Assembly (NCBI GenBank): GCA_003991915.1
Contig: RQTK01000682.1
Span: 85,202 to 149,201, forward strand
Source of the DNA: Elysia chlorotica
Taxonomy: Eukaryota > Mollusca > Gastropoda > Plakobranchidae
DNA: 64,000 nucleotides
Direction of reading: 5' to 3'
In this document: piece by piece, positions 12,701-62,180 of the stretch
How positions within the stretch are numbered: the first letter of the stretch is position 1
Layout of the letters: each line of letters starts with the position of its first letter
The notes under the pieces: model-generated
Told to the model about the DNA's origin: nothing
The model's database searches: none
Seen by the model: the letters and a program-made list of their open reading frames with translations, nothing else
Program-made: the position numbers and the translations under genes

Positions 12701-15700
12701 GTATGCTATAAAAATGTGCATGGGTGAAAATGACCCGACCTGCACAAGCATAGTGCCATCTTTACTTGTCATGATTTTCCTGCTTGGTTTTGTCTGAGAG
12801 ATGTCATATTGCAATATCATTAAAAGTTAGTGAAAAAGGTTGTTAGAGGCATAACAAGAACATCAACTGGATAAGGGCTTTAGTTTTAATAATATAATAA
12901 ATAACATTTGGTGTAAGATTATTGTGACCCGACGTTGTACAGGTAGGGTGATGTGTTTTTAAATGTGATGTACCTTGTAATTTTGAAGAAAATAAATCTA
13001 TAAATATTTCCTTCAATCTGAATTTAAATTTGATTGTCTGAGTAACAAATACATAAATATCACGGGAGACTAAAGCTGTTTCATCAGTACATTCAACTTT
13101 AGTGGTATATATTGGGATATATTGGTTGACAATAGAATTCTTTGTGACATTTTGAATATCATTACGATTGAAACAGTTTATTTGTTTAGACACACAAACC
13201 TTCATTTGTCGAGATGAGTCTTTTGATGCCTTTTTTGCTAGCAAATCTGAAGAAAGAAAAGAAAGGGTTAAAATCAAATAGAATGGAAAAAAAAAAACTA
13301 ATAGTAAACTAATGCACTATGACTAACTAATTCTGTGACAAGGATTATCTGAGTCTGTGTTTAAAAATTATGAAGAAGAAATCAACCCCTAGGTTGAATT
13401 AGTATTGTCAGAGATAATTAGTATCAAAGTTTTATTTGATGGATTTGTATGACTATTTCATAACATAAATTATCTATGTGGTGAATTTGTATGACTATTT
13501 CATAACATAAGTTCTCTATGTGGTGAATGTGTACGCTTATTCTATAAAATGATTTTTATTACATTCATGTCTTACTTTGTCTCATCTCATTGACCTTGAC
13601 CTTGCCTGGCTCCTGCATGAGGACTTTGCCTACGTGGTACGGCGTCTCGAGCACAGATGGAAACCGTATGCCGTTTTTCTCCAGTACCATCTTGTAATGC
13701 AGGTTATGAGGGAGAAAAAAATGCAGGTTTTGAGGGAGAAAGAGATTCTCCAGTAACATCTTGTAATGCAGGTTATGAGAGAGAAAAAAAATGCAGGTTT
13801 TGAGGGAGAAAAAGATGAACAGACTTGAAACATATGACAATCATAATATCAAAACATCATTTGCATTACTATGTCTTCTTCTTTTTTCATTTTTGTTTAT
13901 ATTGACTGAAAGCTATGCATATAAAACAGAAATATTTTTCTATTCTCATTTTCTTTCCTTCTTGTTCTTTCTATGCCAAATTTTTAAGTCAAACAATTAT
14001 GAGAAAATCTTTAAAAAATTGTCAATACAACAAAATAAGCTCAATTGATAGGTTGGTGCTACTTATGAAATTTTTCATTCAGTTGAACAGGACCAATCTA
14101 CTTTGATTTTTCCACAGATATTAAAATTTAATCCAATCCGTAAACAAAATCTATAGGAAATTTTGTTATAACCATATTCCATTGTATGGTGAGATAAAAT
14201 TGATGAATTTTAAGTGGGTTTATATTCAGAAAATATCAAAGAGGGACTTTGCTAACAACTTTCCAAACATTTAAGCTGTGTTACATAATATCATTGGGAA
14301 TACACAAATATTACCACTTGAGGAGGGGCAGATGATGTTTTTGCTTTCTTTGGGCGTTTCATGTTTTTCATTGTTCGAGATCGGTCCAAGGGAGAGAAGC
14401 AGCGAGGGTCAAGCACTTCAGTTTGCACACTACTCATAGTTTTTGTTCTGAAAATAATAAAATGTCAGAAAGTTAAAGCATATTATGAGATTAGAGTTCA
14501 TTTCATATTTATTTTATTAGGGGAAAAGCAATAATAGCTTTGTTTCTATACAACACGTAATATTTTTTTTTTTTTTTTGATATATTAATCTAGTGTAGAC
14601 CTAATATGAGCTTTATGATACTACTTTGGAAAATCTTTTTTCTAGGATTTGATTCATGAAGTTATTTTGATCTCCCACCCTCCCTGATTATCTGAGTCTG
14701 TTTTTAAAAATTATGAAGAAGAAATCAACCCCTAGGTTGAATTAGTATTGTCAGAGATAATTAGTATCAAAGTTTTATTTGATGGATTTGTATGACTATT
14801 TCATAACATAAATTATCTATGTGGTGAATTTGTATGACTATTTCATAACATAAGCTCTCTATGTGGTGAATGTGTACGCTTATTCTATAAAATGATTTTT
14901 ATTACATTCATGTCTTACTTTGTCTCATTTCATTGACCTTGACCTTGCCTGGCTCCTGCATGAGGACTTTGCCTACATGGTACGGCGTCTCAAGCACAGA
15001 TGGAAACCGTATGCCGTTTTTCTCCAGTACCATCTTGTAAAGCAGGTTATGAAGGAGAAAAAAATGCAGGTTTTGAGTGAGAAAAAGATGAACAGACTTG
15101 GAACATATGACAGTCATAATATCAAAACATCATTTGCATTACTATGTCTTCTTCTTTTTTCATTTTTGTTTATATTGACTGAAAGCTATGCATATAAAAT
15201 AGAAATATTTTTCTATTCTCATTTTCTTTCCTTTTTGTTCTTTCTATGCCAAATTTTTAAGTCAAACAATTATGAGAAAATCTTTAAAAAATTGTCAATA
15301 CAACAAAATAAGCTCAATTGATAGGTTGGTGCTACTTATGTTTCATTCAGTTGAACAGGACCAATCTACTTTGATTTTTCCACAGATATTAAAATTTAAT
15401 CCAATCCGTAAACAAAATCTATAGGAAATTTTGTTATAACCATATTCCATTGTATGGTGAGATAAAATTGATGAATTTTAAGTGGGTTTATATTCAGAAA
15501 ATATCAAAGAGGGACTTTGCTAACAACTTTCCAAACATTTAAGCTGTGTTACATAATATCATTGGGAATACACAAATATTACCACTTGAGGAGGGGCAGA
15601 TGATGTTTTTGCTTTCTTTGGGCGTTTCATGTTTTTCATTGTTCGAGATCGGTCCAAGGGAGAGAAGCAGCGAGGGTCAAGCACTTCAGTTTGCACACTA

Positions 15701-15824
15701 CTCATAGTTTTTGTTCTGAAAATAATAAAATGTCAGAAAGTTAAAGCATATTATGAGATTAGAGTTCATTTCATATTTATTTTATTAGGGGAAAAGATTA
15801 ATAGATATGTTAAACCATACGCGT

Positions 15825-15916
<92 letters not shown>

Positions 15917-18900
15917 ACATATCTCAATATCTCTCTCTCTGACACATAATAACCCCTCTCTCATCTCACATAAATATCACAACTCTCCTGAGATCACCTA
16001 CTTCAGTGGACTGGCACTTGAAAGAATGTATATAACTAACCACCCAACTAGCTAGCCAATCCGGACCCTTACTTGAGCAAGCCCGGTCTGGAGCTTCCAG
16101 TGAAGACACAGACGATTCCTTTCGAGTTGAACTGAGAGATGGTCAGCTCCACCTTCATGCTGGCAGTTTGAAACTCAAAAGGGGCAAAAATCACAGTTAT
16201 CTCCACCTGCCCATTAGCCGGCACAATTCCTGTGAAGGCAGTGTAACCCAGTAAGATTTACAAGATTTGAAACGTAAATAAGCAAGAAGCCAAAAATTGG
16301 AAATTACTATTAAACTCAAGAAATTAACGGTATTATTAGATTATTATTGCAATTATAAAATGTGAAAAAAAAATATATTCTCTCTTTAGTTGAAAAACAT
16401 ATCTTGTAAGAGCAACGTTGCAAAAAATTTCAAAGCTAGAATTTAGAAAATTTAAGTTAAGCAAAACATAGATAAGAACAGGCCCGTATGCAACTCTACA
16501 TTAGCTTAGTAAGTTTTATCGTAGAGAAGCTATCAGCGCGCTAAGTTTGATGCACCGGTAACTTCAGTTACTAACTTCGTCTTAATTGCTAAGTTAGAAA
16601 AACCCTGTCGTACAGCCATTAGGACAATAACATAGCCAATCAGCCCATAGCTTTTTTTTACACTAGCTCAGTGTGCCATAAAAGCAACAAACCCTCCAAT
16701 TTGGACGCCATCTTGAAAACTTCTTAACTCAAATTTTAAAATACGCCTAATAAAACAATGAAGCTATATGTTTACATACAATGAGCTTTTTTAGTCATTT
16801 CGAGTCTCTATTAAACTTATTCAATGCATTAAAAATTACAGAATGGTGTTATTTTGGAAATTCCAATCAGGTTAATTTCCTGCAATCATTGCCATGCATA
16901 AAAATCTAAAGAAGTTTTACTTTGCGATGAGAGCCTATAGATAATATGAACAAAGGCAGCCATGTACATAATCCTACCTGATAGTGGCTCAATGAGGAAT
17001 GCAGGATGTGGCTGGATATATTTAAAGCTGAACTCGAAATCTATTGGAGCCATGCATTTCAGAGGAAACGTCTTAGAGAGTCTGAAATAGAGTGGTGCCC
17101 ATTTACAACCTCAGTAATCAACCTGCATCATTTGCATTGGCGTCTTGATTATATTGATAATACGTGCTTAAATTTCAAAAACATTTATAAAACTTTTCAA
17201 AAAGTCTTTTCAAAGCATAAAACTAGTTCTAATCCAAAGTTATTATGTTGCCTCATATTATAAAATTGTTAACCCATACAAAAATTATGACTCCCATGTT
17301 TCGGTGGATGTTTGTTTTGTTGTTTTTTTTTAATGCTAAGAATGGAAAATTTAAGTCTGTCTATAGATTACAAAACTTATCTTAAAAGTATCTTGGTGAA
17401 AATTTGCTACAGCAAAACACTTAACCTTTTTGTTTTTTGAATGTGTTTGTGTGTGCGTATATGTATGAACAAAACTTTATGGGCATTATAGACACAACTA
17501 AATTAGCCCCTTGTCTCTTGCATGCAAAGCACTTGTCAATATATTAATTTCAATGTCTGTTTTAAGACAACTTAAAAGCCCTAGAGTAGTCCAGAGCTAT
17601 TAATTAAGAGATGATGTATCAAAATATGTGGAATCATAGTATTATATTATTTATGATGAATAATTACCTGTGTCCAACTGGAATTGATTGAAAAGTGTAA
17701 TTTTTGGGAAATTCTTTGGTACTCATGATGGGGTAGCCATGTATAGGGACAATGATGTTTTCCTCTCCCTTTCAAGAAAAGAATGGAAATAAGATAAATA
17801 TTGCATTTTAATTTCAGGAAGCAATCATATTTACATCTTTGTCATTTTATTTTTCCTTTTTATAGCTGTATTGTAAACAAAATATTGACAAACAAAACAA
17901 AAAAAATAACAACAAAAACAAACAAACACAAATACAGCAGGAGAAAATTTTCTCTTTCTAAACCTTCCTTTTTATGATAAAGTTAAAACTGACAAAACTG
18001 ATCCCCTGCAAATTCAAGTCACAAGAGTGTATACATACTGGACAGTGAATTCTGATACAGTCATAGTAATAGCGCCACTCGTCTGGGGTGAACTCCACCA
18101 AGCATTCCAGAGTCATTCCTGCTACCATCCTTGCCTGTGGGAAGTGTGAAATATCATGTTTTATCACACAAATCTATTCATTATGATAAACTTTACTAAA
18201 CTATGTATATATGGTGTATTTAGCTTCATTCCTTGTAAAAATCTTAGGAACAAATTCCATTTCAGATTCATGCAACCAGTAAGTAAAGTTGGTCCCATGC
18301 TTTTTGCAGAATGTTAGGGAACAAAGAGTTAGGGCATTTGTGATGTCGGTTGCTATGACTTTTCGTGACACACTTTATTTTTGCTGTGACTCAAGAGCCT
18401 CAGCTACTCAATCTTTGAAGGTTGAAAAAGGGAACCTATAAAGAAGTGTGCTCACTAGGAATTGAACCCATCTCTGACCATTGTGCAAAGTGCATCCCCC
18501 AAAATAAAGCAGTTTGTCAGAAAGAATAATGAGTATGTTATGGATTATACTCAATTTTGTTTTTGGTCTAATTGCACTCTAATTGTACAAATACATAAAC
18601 TTAGAGCCTGTTTAGTTTTATGATTTCGTATCTCGTTTAAACAGTGTTATTCCAATTAAATTTTTTTTAAATATATATTCAATTCCAGCCATCTCCTGAT
18701 TTGACCTGTTAAATACAACTTCAAAGCACTCAAAAGTTTATTGCTGCTGGGCACTTCCTAGCTACTCTCTAAAAGTTTTACAAGGTTCTTAAAATCCATG
18801 ATTATACAACTCACGGGTTTGGTGTATCTGATGTAAAAATGGCGAGACTGGGGAGAGATGATGTGCATTCTTAAGACGTCGGAAGAAGCGTTCAGAAGGA

Positions 18901-19079
18901 CCAATTTTTTTGTCTGTTTCTCGCCAACTTCAAACCCCTCAAAGTGTATTACTGACGGCTTTGTGTGAATAAGAGCATTCTGCCCAACTTTGGCAAATGT
19001 TTCTGGTAATGAAAAAAACCAAATGTATTTAAATTCATGTTAAAAACTTAAAAATAATAACAATAATAATAATGCTAAT

Positions 19080-19135
<56 letters not shown>

Positions 19136-20049
19136 CATAATAATACATGTAGTAATAAGTGGTTTTAATTCATATCAATTTATTTAAATTGCATACATTA
19201 TGAATTTTTGGAAAGCTGTTAAGCTTGCCTTGATAGTAATTGGCAAAGCCATATTTCAAAATTTTCAATGCCTTATGCTAACCGTTTGATTTAATTTGGC
19301 TTAAAATGGTTGAATACTTAAATTCCTTTTATGAATTAAACAAGGCCAAGTAAACTGAAAGTGCAAGACCTAGTCTAGTAAAGATTTTTTTTTCATTTTC
19401 ATTGATCTAGGGGCCTACATTTAAAACAAAATTTACAAACAGAGTGAATTCAGTGTGTAGCTTTGATGTGTTATGACTTAAAGCAACATAAACAGAGAAC
19501 TTTGATCAATCTGGCATATTACCGTCAAAAAATGCATATGCATACCTCATAAGACAGCAGCATTGTTATGTTTATAGGTAAAGTTTAAGCTTTATAAAAA
19601 TTTACTAAAAGTCCAAAATTGAATGGGTTTGAAATATAGGTCCTATTTTTATGATACTATCTTATGGATTCCCAATATTTGAAGAAAGCTCAATACAAAG
19701 CTTTAAATCTATAATTGCAATAGATATAGCTTGCGTGAAAGCAAAATTTACTACTGTGCAAATTGAAATTGGTTTGACTCTAGTAGACACAATCTAGAGC
19801 TGTGGTTACAGTGGTGCTAATGAGATTTGTTTAAACTTTGAATACTTTTATTTAAGAAAAAAATAATTCGACCTTACTTGATTCAAGAAGATGGTTGGGG
19901 ACATGCACAATTTTCTTTGGTTCCACAAGTTCCATGTTCTCTATCATTAGAGCTCTCTCATTTGTAGTCGATTCATCATCCGAAGCACTATTGGCAATGG
20001 CGACAGAGCCATTAACAGCTCTGTCAGTCTGTTCAAACACGGTAGGCAT
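2890..20049 (-). CDS. CFAP221: CFAP221 (PCDP1), ciliary central-apparatus protein, 21 exons traced, 3' end not found
   Basis: Cilia- and flagella-associated protein 221. In the family this protein sits on the C1 microtubule of the axonemal central pair, binds calmodulin and is needed for normal ciliary beating. The joined exons give about 865 residues, close to the roughly 840 of the human protein. Recognisable family blocks: VPNHLLES near residue 50; an N-terminal ASH/MSP-like beta-sandwich region (about 58-270) containing TPDEWRYYYDCIRIHC; the helical block with RQMKEAVFE and LRWQVRLGEDPLS (about 367-405); a basic amphipathic segment IIIRLRAIWKLNSLR (about 486-500), a plausible calmodulin site; and the C-terminal NPAPGLQVF, DYHLCPLPRY and LPMDVPPLFDQL blocks. 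All junctions are GT-AG and in phase. Anomalies: exons 7-8 duplicated, exon 20 interrupted by simple repeat, and the last tens of residues missing. The start Met at 20049 is the first in-frame ATG before the conserved region. Identity is from remembered family similarity. Confidence 0.93.
3166..3829 (-). CDS. CFAP221: CFAP221 exon 20, split by a simple-repeat insertion
   Basis: The 5' part (3829-3764; acceptor TTCCAG) encodes CFSTELLPMDVPPLFDQLDP. The 3' part (3217-3166; donor GAAGA|GTGAGT) repeats PLFDQLDP and continues EDADNCVEE. Removing one copy of the 25-bp direct repeat and the intervening 546 bp gives a 93-nt exon that fits the phases of both neighbours and the family sequence. As assembled, the reading frame runs from the 5' part into a poly-Ile/Val repeat with no donor. 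Confidence 0.75.
3207..3535. repeat. 31-bp minisatellite inside CFAP221 exon 20
   Basis: About ten head-to-tail 31-bp units with core AGAGAAATGTGAAAGTACAC, between the two parts of exon 20. Units alternate between GGTCAGAACAGAG and GCTCAGAACATAG variants. Confidence 0.92.
3690..3763. repeat. (AAC)n(AAT)n adjoining CFAP221 exon 20
   Basis: ACA triplets followed by ATA triplets reach exactly to the 25-bp direct repeat at 3764. Another A-run plus (ATA)n lies at about 3020-3130. Confidence 0.9.
4499..4599 (-). CDS. CFAP221: CFAP221 exon 19
   Basis: Acceptor TTCCCAG, donor CGCTG|GTGAGT. Encodes TIRGIMGWRKFPSQGLTSL, matching the IPGIMHWKSF region, and leaves two bases. Confidence 0.9.
5125..5295 (-). 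CDS. CFAP221: CFAP221 exon 18
   Basis: 57 codons, acceptor ACCCCAG, donor GAG|GTCAGT. Encodes NPAPGLQVFQ, MPYAEVDVDYHLCPLPRY and QRRFLDRE, one of the most recognisable C-terminal blocks of the family. Confidence 0.94.
5936..6325 (-). mobile_element. tRNA-derived SINE in CFAP221 intron 17
   Basis: On the minus strand a tRNA-like head with B-box-like GGTCCCTGGTTTGAAAC (about 6265-6285) is followed by a body shared with other copies (CACATTATACTGACACCGACCC-type and TATAGCC...GTTGGACGTTAA-type segments), with a second truncated tail at 5940-6000. Confidence 0.7.
6380..6628 (-). CDS. CFAP221: CFAP221 exon 17
   Basis: 83 codons, acceptor GCGTCAG, donor ATG|GTAAGC. GC-rich and Ala/Thr-rich linker (residues about 624-706). 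A conceptual plus-strand frame over it is only antisense. Confidence 0.85.
7354..7461 (-). CDS. CFAP221: CFAP221 exon 16
   Basis: 36 codons, acceptor TTCCAG, donor GAG|GTCAGT. Encodes VPHQYKLQGYQAHGVHQ and SSGYVPTHRIRELRVGAE, matching the VPQLYKIKRYQPF and SYRPQKLAR blocks. Confidence 0.9.
8191..8271 (-). CDS. CFAP221: CFAP221 exon 15
   Basis: 27 codons, acceptor TTCCAG, donor AAG|GTGGGG. Encodes KHTEVVVRRDVPFFSLK, matching the IKQSYSFFNLQ stretch of vertebrate CFAP221. Confidence 0.87.
8864..8994 (-). CDS. CFAP221: CFAP221 exon 14
   Basis: Acceptor CCCCAG, donor ATG|GTAAAC. Encodes about residues 517-560, including FRAEKIQKFKFPTYVPPNM, comparable to the FSVSPKEVLPFAFP region of vertebrates. 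Confidence 0.87.
9421..9514 (-). CDS. CFAP221: CFAP221 exon 13 (basic amphipathic helix)
   Basis: Acceptor TTACAG, donor TCTG|GTAAGT. Encodes IIIRLRAIWKLNSLR and WSRQRYEERSS. The hydrophobic-basic pattern suits a calmodulin-binding helix; CFAP221 is known to bind calmodulin, but placing the site here is inference. Confidence 0.9.
10102..10197 (-). CDS. CFAP221: CFAP221 exon 12
   Basis: 32 codons, acceptor GCCCAG, donor ACT|GTGAGT. Encodes FDTYTNDMWAVRHAALNKF and VQAART, leading into the basic helix of exon 13. Confidence 0.9.
10675..10767 (-). CDS. CFAP221: CFAP221 exon 11
   Basis: 31 codons, acceptor CCCCAG, donor TCC|GTAAGG. Encodes HVRGDPVAEDEYERLRS and following helix, matching the RGDPILDEEFQRLK region of the human protein. 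Confidence 0.9.
11583..11735 (-). CDS. CFAP221: CFAP221 exon 10
   Basis: 51 codons in phase 0 between ATGCAG and CAG|GTGAGG. Encodes EAVFESSVRQTVYEERQNQL and RWQVRLGEDPLSG, a helical block strongly conserved in CFAP221. Confidence 0.94.
11960..12600 (-). pseudogene. degraded piggyBac-type transposase in CFAP221 intron 9
   Basis: Across shifting minus-strand frames come, in piggyBac order: RGRYSFLRYLPTKPIKYIRK, YLGKVGHTPTINLGRNTALQ, NLTCDNFFTDYELMQKLN, TNNKNKELTKVV, YNATKSSVDTMD and MVIFCDVLDIAS. The DNFFTS-like and YNxTKxxVDTMD motifs are family signatures. Frameshifts and stops separate the blocks, so it is dead. Terminal inverted repeats were not identified. Confidence 0.8.
13200..13246 (-). 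CDS. CFAP221: CFAP221 exon 9
   Basis: Short 47-nt exon, acceptor CTTCAG, donor AAG|GTTTGT. Encodes LLAKKASKDSSRQMK, continuing into EAVFE of exon 10 as in other CFAP221 proteins. Confidence 0.88.
13576..13690 (-). CDS. CFAP221: CFAP221 exon 8, copy A (tandem duplicate)
   Basis: Second copy of exon 8, same protein and splice sites as 14919-15033. It joins exon 9 in phase just as copy B does, so either the A pair or the B pair gives the full frame. Confidence 0.62.
14315..14447 (-). CDS. CFAP221: CFAP221 exon 7, copy A (tandem duplicate)
   Basis: Second copy of exon 7 with intact splice sites and the same coding sequence. If spliced after exon 8 copy B it would be read out of phase and hit a stop within a few codons, so it cannot follow copy B in a productive mRNA. 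It is an alternative exon, a dead duplicate, or an assembly duplicate. Confidence 0.6.
14919..15033 (-). CDS. CFAP221: CFAP221 exon 8, copy B
   Basis: Acceptor TTTACAAG, donor CAAA|GTAAGA. Encodes MVLEKNGIRFPSVLE and VLMQEPGKVKVNEMRQ, matching the family block around QEPGKLKIKELR. One base is carried over. The second copy is at 13576-13690. Confidence 0.82.
15583..15715 (-). CDS. CFAP221: CFAP221 exon 7, copy B (proximal)
   Basis: Acceptor TTTTCAG, donor GTG|GTAATA. Encodes a basic linker (TMSSVQTEVLDPRCFSPLD, then a Lys/Arg-rich run). It joins exon 6 in phase and ends in phase 0. An essentially identical copy lies at 14315-14447. Confidence 0.82.
15827..15913. repeat. (CT)n microsatellite
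   Basis: About 85 bp of uninterrupted CT in CFAP221 intron 6, beside the duplication copy B edge. Confidence 0.95.
16073..16229 (-). CDS. CFAP221: CFAP221 exon 6
   Basis: Acceptor TTCACAG, donor CTCAA|GTAAGG. Encodes IVPANGQVEITVIFAPFEF and FTGSSRPGLL, the end of the ASH-like region. It leaves two bases, which suits exon 7. Confidence 0.92.
16481..16890. mobile_element. MITE-like element, one-ended copy
   Basis: Begins GGCCCGTATGCAACT and matches the element at 55590-56536 over about 400 bp (shared AAGTTAGAAAAACCCTGT, CCTAATAAAACAAT, AGCTTTTTTAGTCA). The second terminal inverted repeat is missing. Located in CFAP221 intron 5. Confidence 0.7.
16978..17081 (-). CDS. CFAP221: CFAP221 exon 5
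   Basis: Acceptor TATTTCAG, donor TCAG|GTAGGA. Encodes about residues 186-220, including APIDFEFSFKYIQPHPAFLI, matching the second beta-sandwich of the family. Confidence 0.92.
17668..17768 (-). CDS. CFAP221: CFAP221 exon 4
   Basis: Acceptor TTGAAAG, donor CACAG|GTAATT. Encodes GEENIIVPIHGYPIMST and the following strand; it continues in frame from exon 3 and leaves two bases. Confidence 0.9.
18039..18134 (-). CDS. CFAP221: CFAP221 exon 3
   Basis: Acceptor CCACAG, donor CCA|GTATGT, 32 codons in phase 0. Encodes the highly conserved TPDEWRYYYDCIRIHC signature of CFAP221. Confidence 0.95.
18815..19002 (-). CDS. CFAP221: CFAP221 exon 2 (first ASH-like domain)
   Basis: Acceptor TACCAG, donor CCC|GTGAGT. 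Encodes about residues 58-120, including IHFEGFEVGEKQ and SPQSRHFYIRYTKP, the beginning of the ASPM-SPD2-Hydin type beta-sandwich. Confidence 0.92.
19078..19150. repeat. (AAT)n microsatellite
   Basis: About 70 bp of ATA triplets in CFAP221 intron 1. Confidence 0.95.
19878..20049 (-). CDS. CFAP221: CFAP221 exon 1 (start codon)
   Basis: Starts at ATG 20049-20047 and encodes residues 1-57, ending in VPNHLLES, a conserved N-terminal motif of the family. The donor is CAA|GTAAGG and one base is carried over. The first ~45 residues are acidic and serine-rich and look disordered. Confidence 0.88.
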
Positions 20050-20141
20050 ATTTGAATCTTGGTTAAAAAAAAAACAATACTTATCTAGATCTACTTAAAA
20101 TGCACGCCATTATGAGTATTAAATCAGATCTGTTATTGTGC

Positions 20142-20183
20142 TCATCTGCACCGGCTGTCTTTAGAGATAGAGAGTGCCGCCAT
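20142..20183 (-). promoter_or_regulatory. possible upstream ORF in the CFAP221 leader
   Basis: A 13-codon ORF (MAALSISKDSRCR, stop) starts with a strong context, ACCAACATGGCGG, about 130 bases before the CFAP221 start. Whether the transcript includes it is unknown. Confidence 0.25.
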
Positions 20184-20864
20184 GTTGGTATGATAAACTC
20201 TTGAAGTATTATGTATCCTTTCCTCCTGTAACTTCCTCGGATGGTTTAAAGCCTCCTAGAGATAGATTCACTCCTAAAGAAAACTTTTGATACATAGAAA
20301 TATTTTCTATCTTCAAGGGGGGGAATATTTTTAGAGTGGCAATAAAGAGCACTGGGTGGTTCTTCTGGACTATTTACGTTGTCAGTGGTTACAGCTCTTC
20401 TGCTTTGTTTGTAAAATTTCTACTATATGATTTCTTTTACCGAAGAGCTACTTTATTGTCATACGGTTTCTCCCATTAGTTGACTTGACTGAAATCTACC
20501 AACTGTTATCAAACAGCAGCAGCAGCGACAGCAGCAACAGCAACAACCACATCAATATTAACAGCAAGCGCAACAAGAACATCGTTGAGAAAGCAACGTA
20601 AAGGTACCACTATAGTTTTCATTACTACAAACAATAAGGACAACATCAACAATAAAAAAAAAATTCAAATTTCAATGGTGATAAAAAAAGAAAGAAAGAA
20701 ACACCTGCTTCTCACATACATGAATGCAGCCCTTCATTCATTTTATGTTGTTTTGATTTTAGATGAAGAACAATGTAGTATAAAAATGATTAAATAAAAT
20801 AATAATAACACAACAACAAACAAACAAAAGCAAATAACAAACAAGAAAAAAATAATGGGCCTAA

Positions 20865-21128
20865 TAATAATAATAACAATGATGATAATGGTGATGGTGA
20901 TGATGATAATTATCATGATGACAATAATGATGATGATGATGATAATAATAATAATAATATGATGATGATGATGATGTGATGATGATGATGATGAAGAAGA
21001 AGAAGAAGAAGAAGAAGAAGAAGAAGAAGAAGAGAGAAAGAAGAAGAAGAAGAAGAAGAAGAAGAAGAAGAAGAAGAAGAAGAAGAAGAAGAAGAAGAAG
21101 AAGAAGAAGAAGAAGAAGATGATGATGG

Positions 21129-21185
<57 letters not shown>
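20865..21185. repeat. (GAT)n-(GAA)n-(GAT)n tract between the two promoters
   Basis: Plus-strand ATA/GAT repeats, then about 120 bp of GAA/AAG triplets (20994-21118), then GAT triplets. The purine-only core is a candidate for triplex (H-DNA) formation. Long poly-Ser, poly-His or poly-Phe frames here are artefacts of the repeat. Confidence 0.9.
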
Positions 21186-21186
<1 letters not shown>

Positions 21187-21740
21187 TGTGGTGATGGTTC
21201 TGGTGGTCGTGATAACGAAGGAGGCACCCTCTGGTTGAGGGATCGTGTGGGAAAACGAGAACGAAGCTGTGAGGTAAACAGTAGATAAATGAGGAGGCGG
21301 GGGAGAAAGGGTGTAAAGGGATTGCGTGGCACCGCTCTTATCGACTGCCCTCGTATCAACTACGGGGCACGGGTTGGGGCTGAGCCTGGCGTTGCAGCTC
21401 GGTGCTCTGTCTGGCTGGTGTGTCGGTCTGGGGGAGTGGGGAGGAAGGAGGAAGCGAACCACGCAAGGCTTGGCAGGGGAAGCGAGTAGTGACCTCACGG
21501 GGCCCTCCGCTTCTCCGAGTTTATCATCCTCCAAGTCCACTCAGCGACTCAGCGTTTTACACCAGCAAGACCCATCCTCTTTGTGTTGGTCATAGATTAG
21601 TTAAGGTTTAGATCTGTGTCGATTCTGTAACTCTATGTGGATCCTTCTAAATGGTTGGACGATAAGTCGCATCCATATCTGGTCTAAACCACACCGAGAC
21701 AATGGTTTGAACGACTGTGAGTGATGGAGAGGACTCAGAA

Positions 21741-62180
<40,440 letters not shown>

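Larger units (their letters stand above)
13343..14529. repeat. CFAP221: copy A of a ~1.15-kb tandem duplication in CFAP221
   Basis: Nearly identical to 14687-15797, from GATTATCTGAGTCTG to GGGGAAAAG, carrying exons 7 and 8. Copy A has an extra ~58-bp internal repeat near 13700-13760 and a few substitutions. Confidence 0.93.
14687..15797. repeat. CFAP221: copy B of the CFAP221 tandem duplication
   Basis: Second copy of the exon 7-8 segment. It ends just before a long (CT)n at 15827-15913, while copy A ends at unrelated sequence. Confidence 0.93.
2891..19877. other. CFAP221: CFAP221 introns
   Basis: Twenty introns of roughly 0.3-1.5 kb, all AT-rich. Apart from the SINE (intron 17), piggyBac remnant (intron 9), exon 7-8 duplication, MITE-like copy (intron 5) and microsatellites listed separately, I saw no gene or structured element in them. 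Confidence 0.6.
20050..21740. promoter_or_regulatory. divergent intergenic region between CFAP221 and the ADAM gene
   Basis: The start codons of the two genes face away from each other across this 1.7-kb interval, so both promoters and 5' leaders should lie here. It contains a CAG/CAA-rich stretch (about 20515-20580) and a ~310-bp trinucleotide tract (about 20865-21185), followed by a GC-richer stretch (21190-21700) likely to be the ADAM promoter or 5' UTR. No TATA box could be assigned with confidence. Confidence 0.5.

Noticed and set aside
12843..13277. 144-codon minus-strand ORF
   Set aside because: Only its first part is CFAP221 exon 9; the rest continues past a donor into AT-rich intron and resembles no family.
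20743..21540. 265-codon minus-strand ORF with poly-Ser/His/Phe/Ile
   Set aside because: It is translation of the GAA/GAT tract; outside the repeat it has no coding character.
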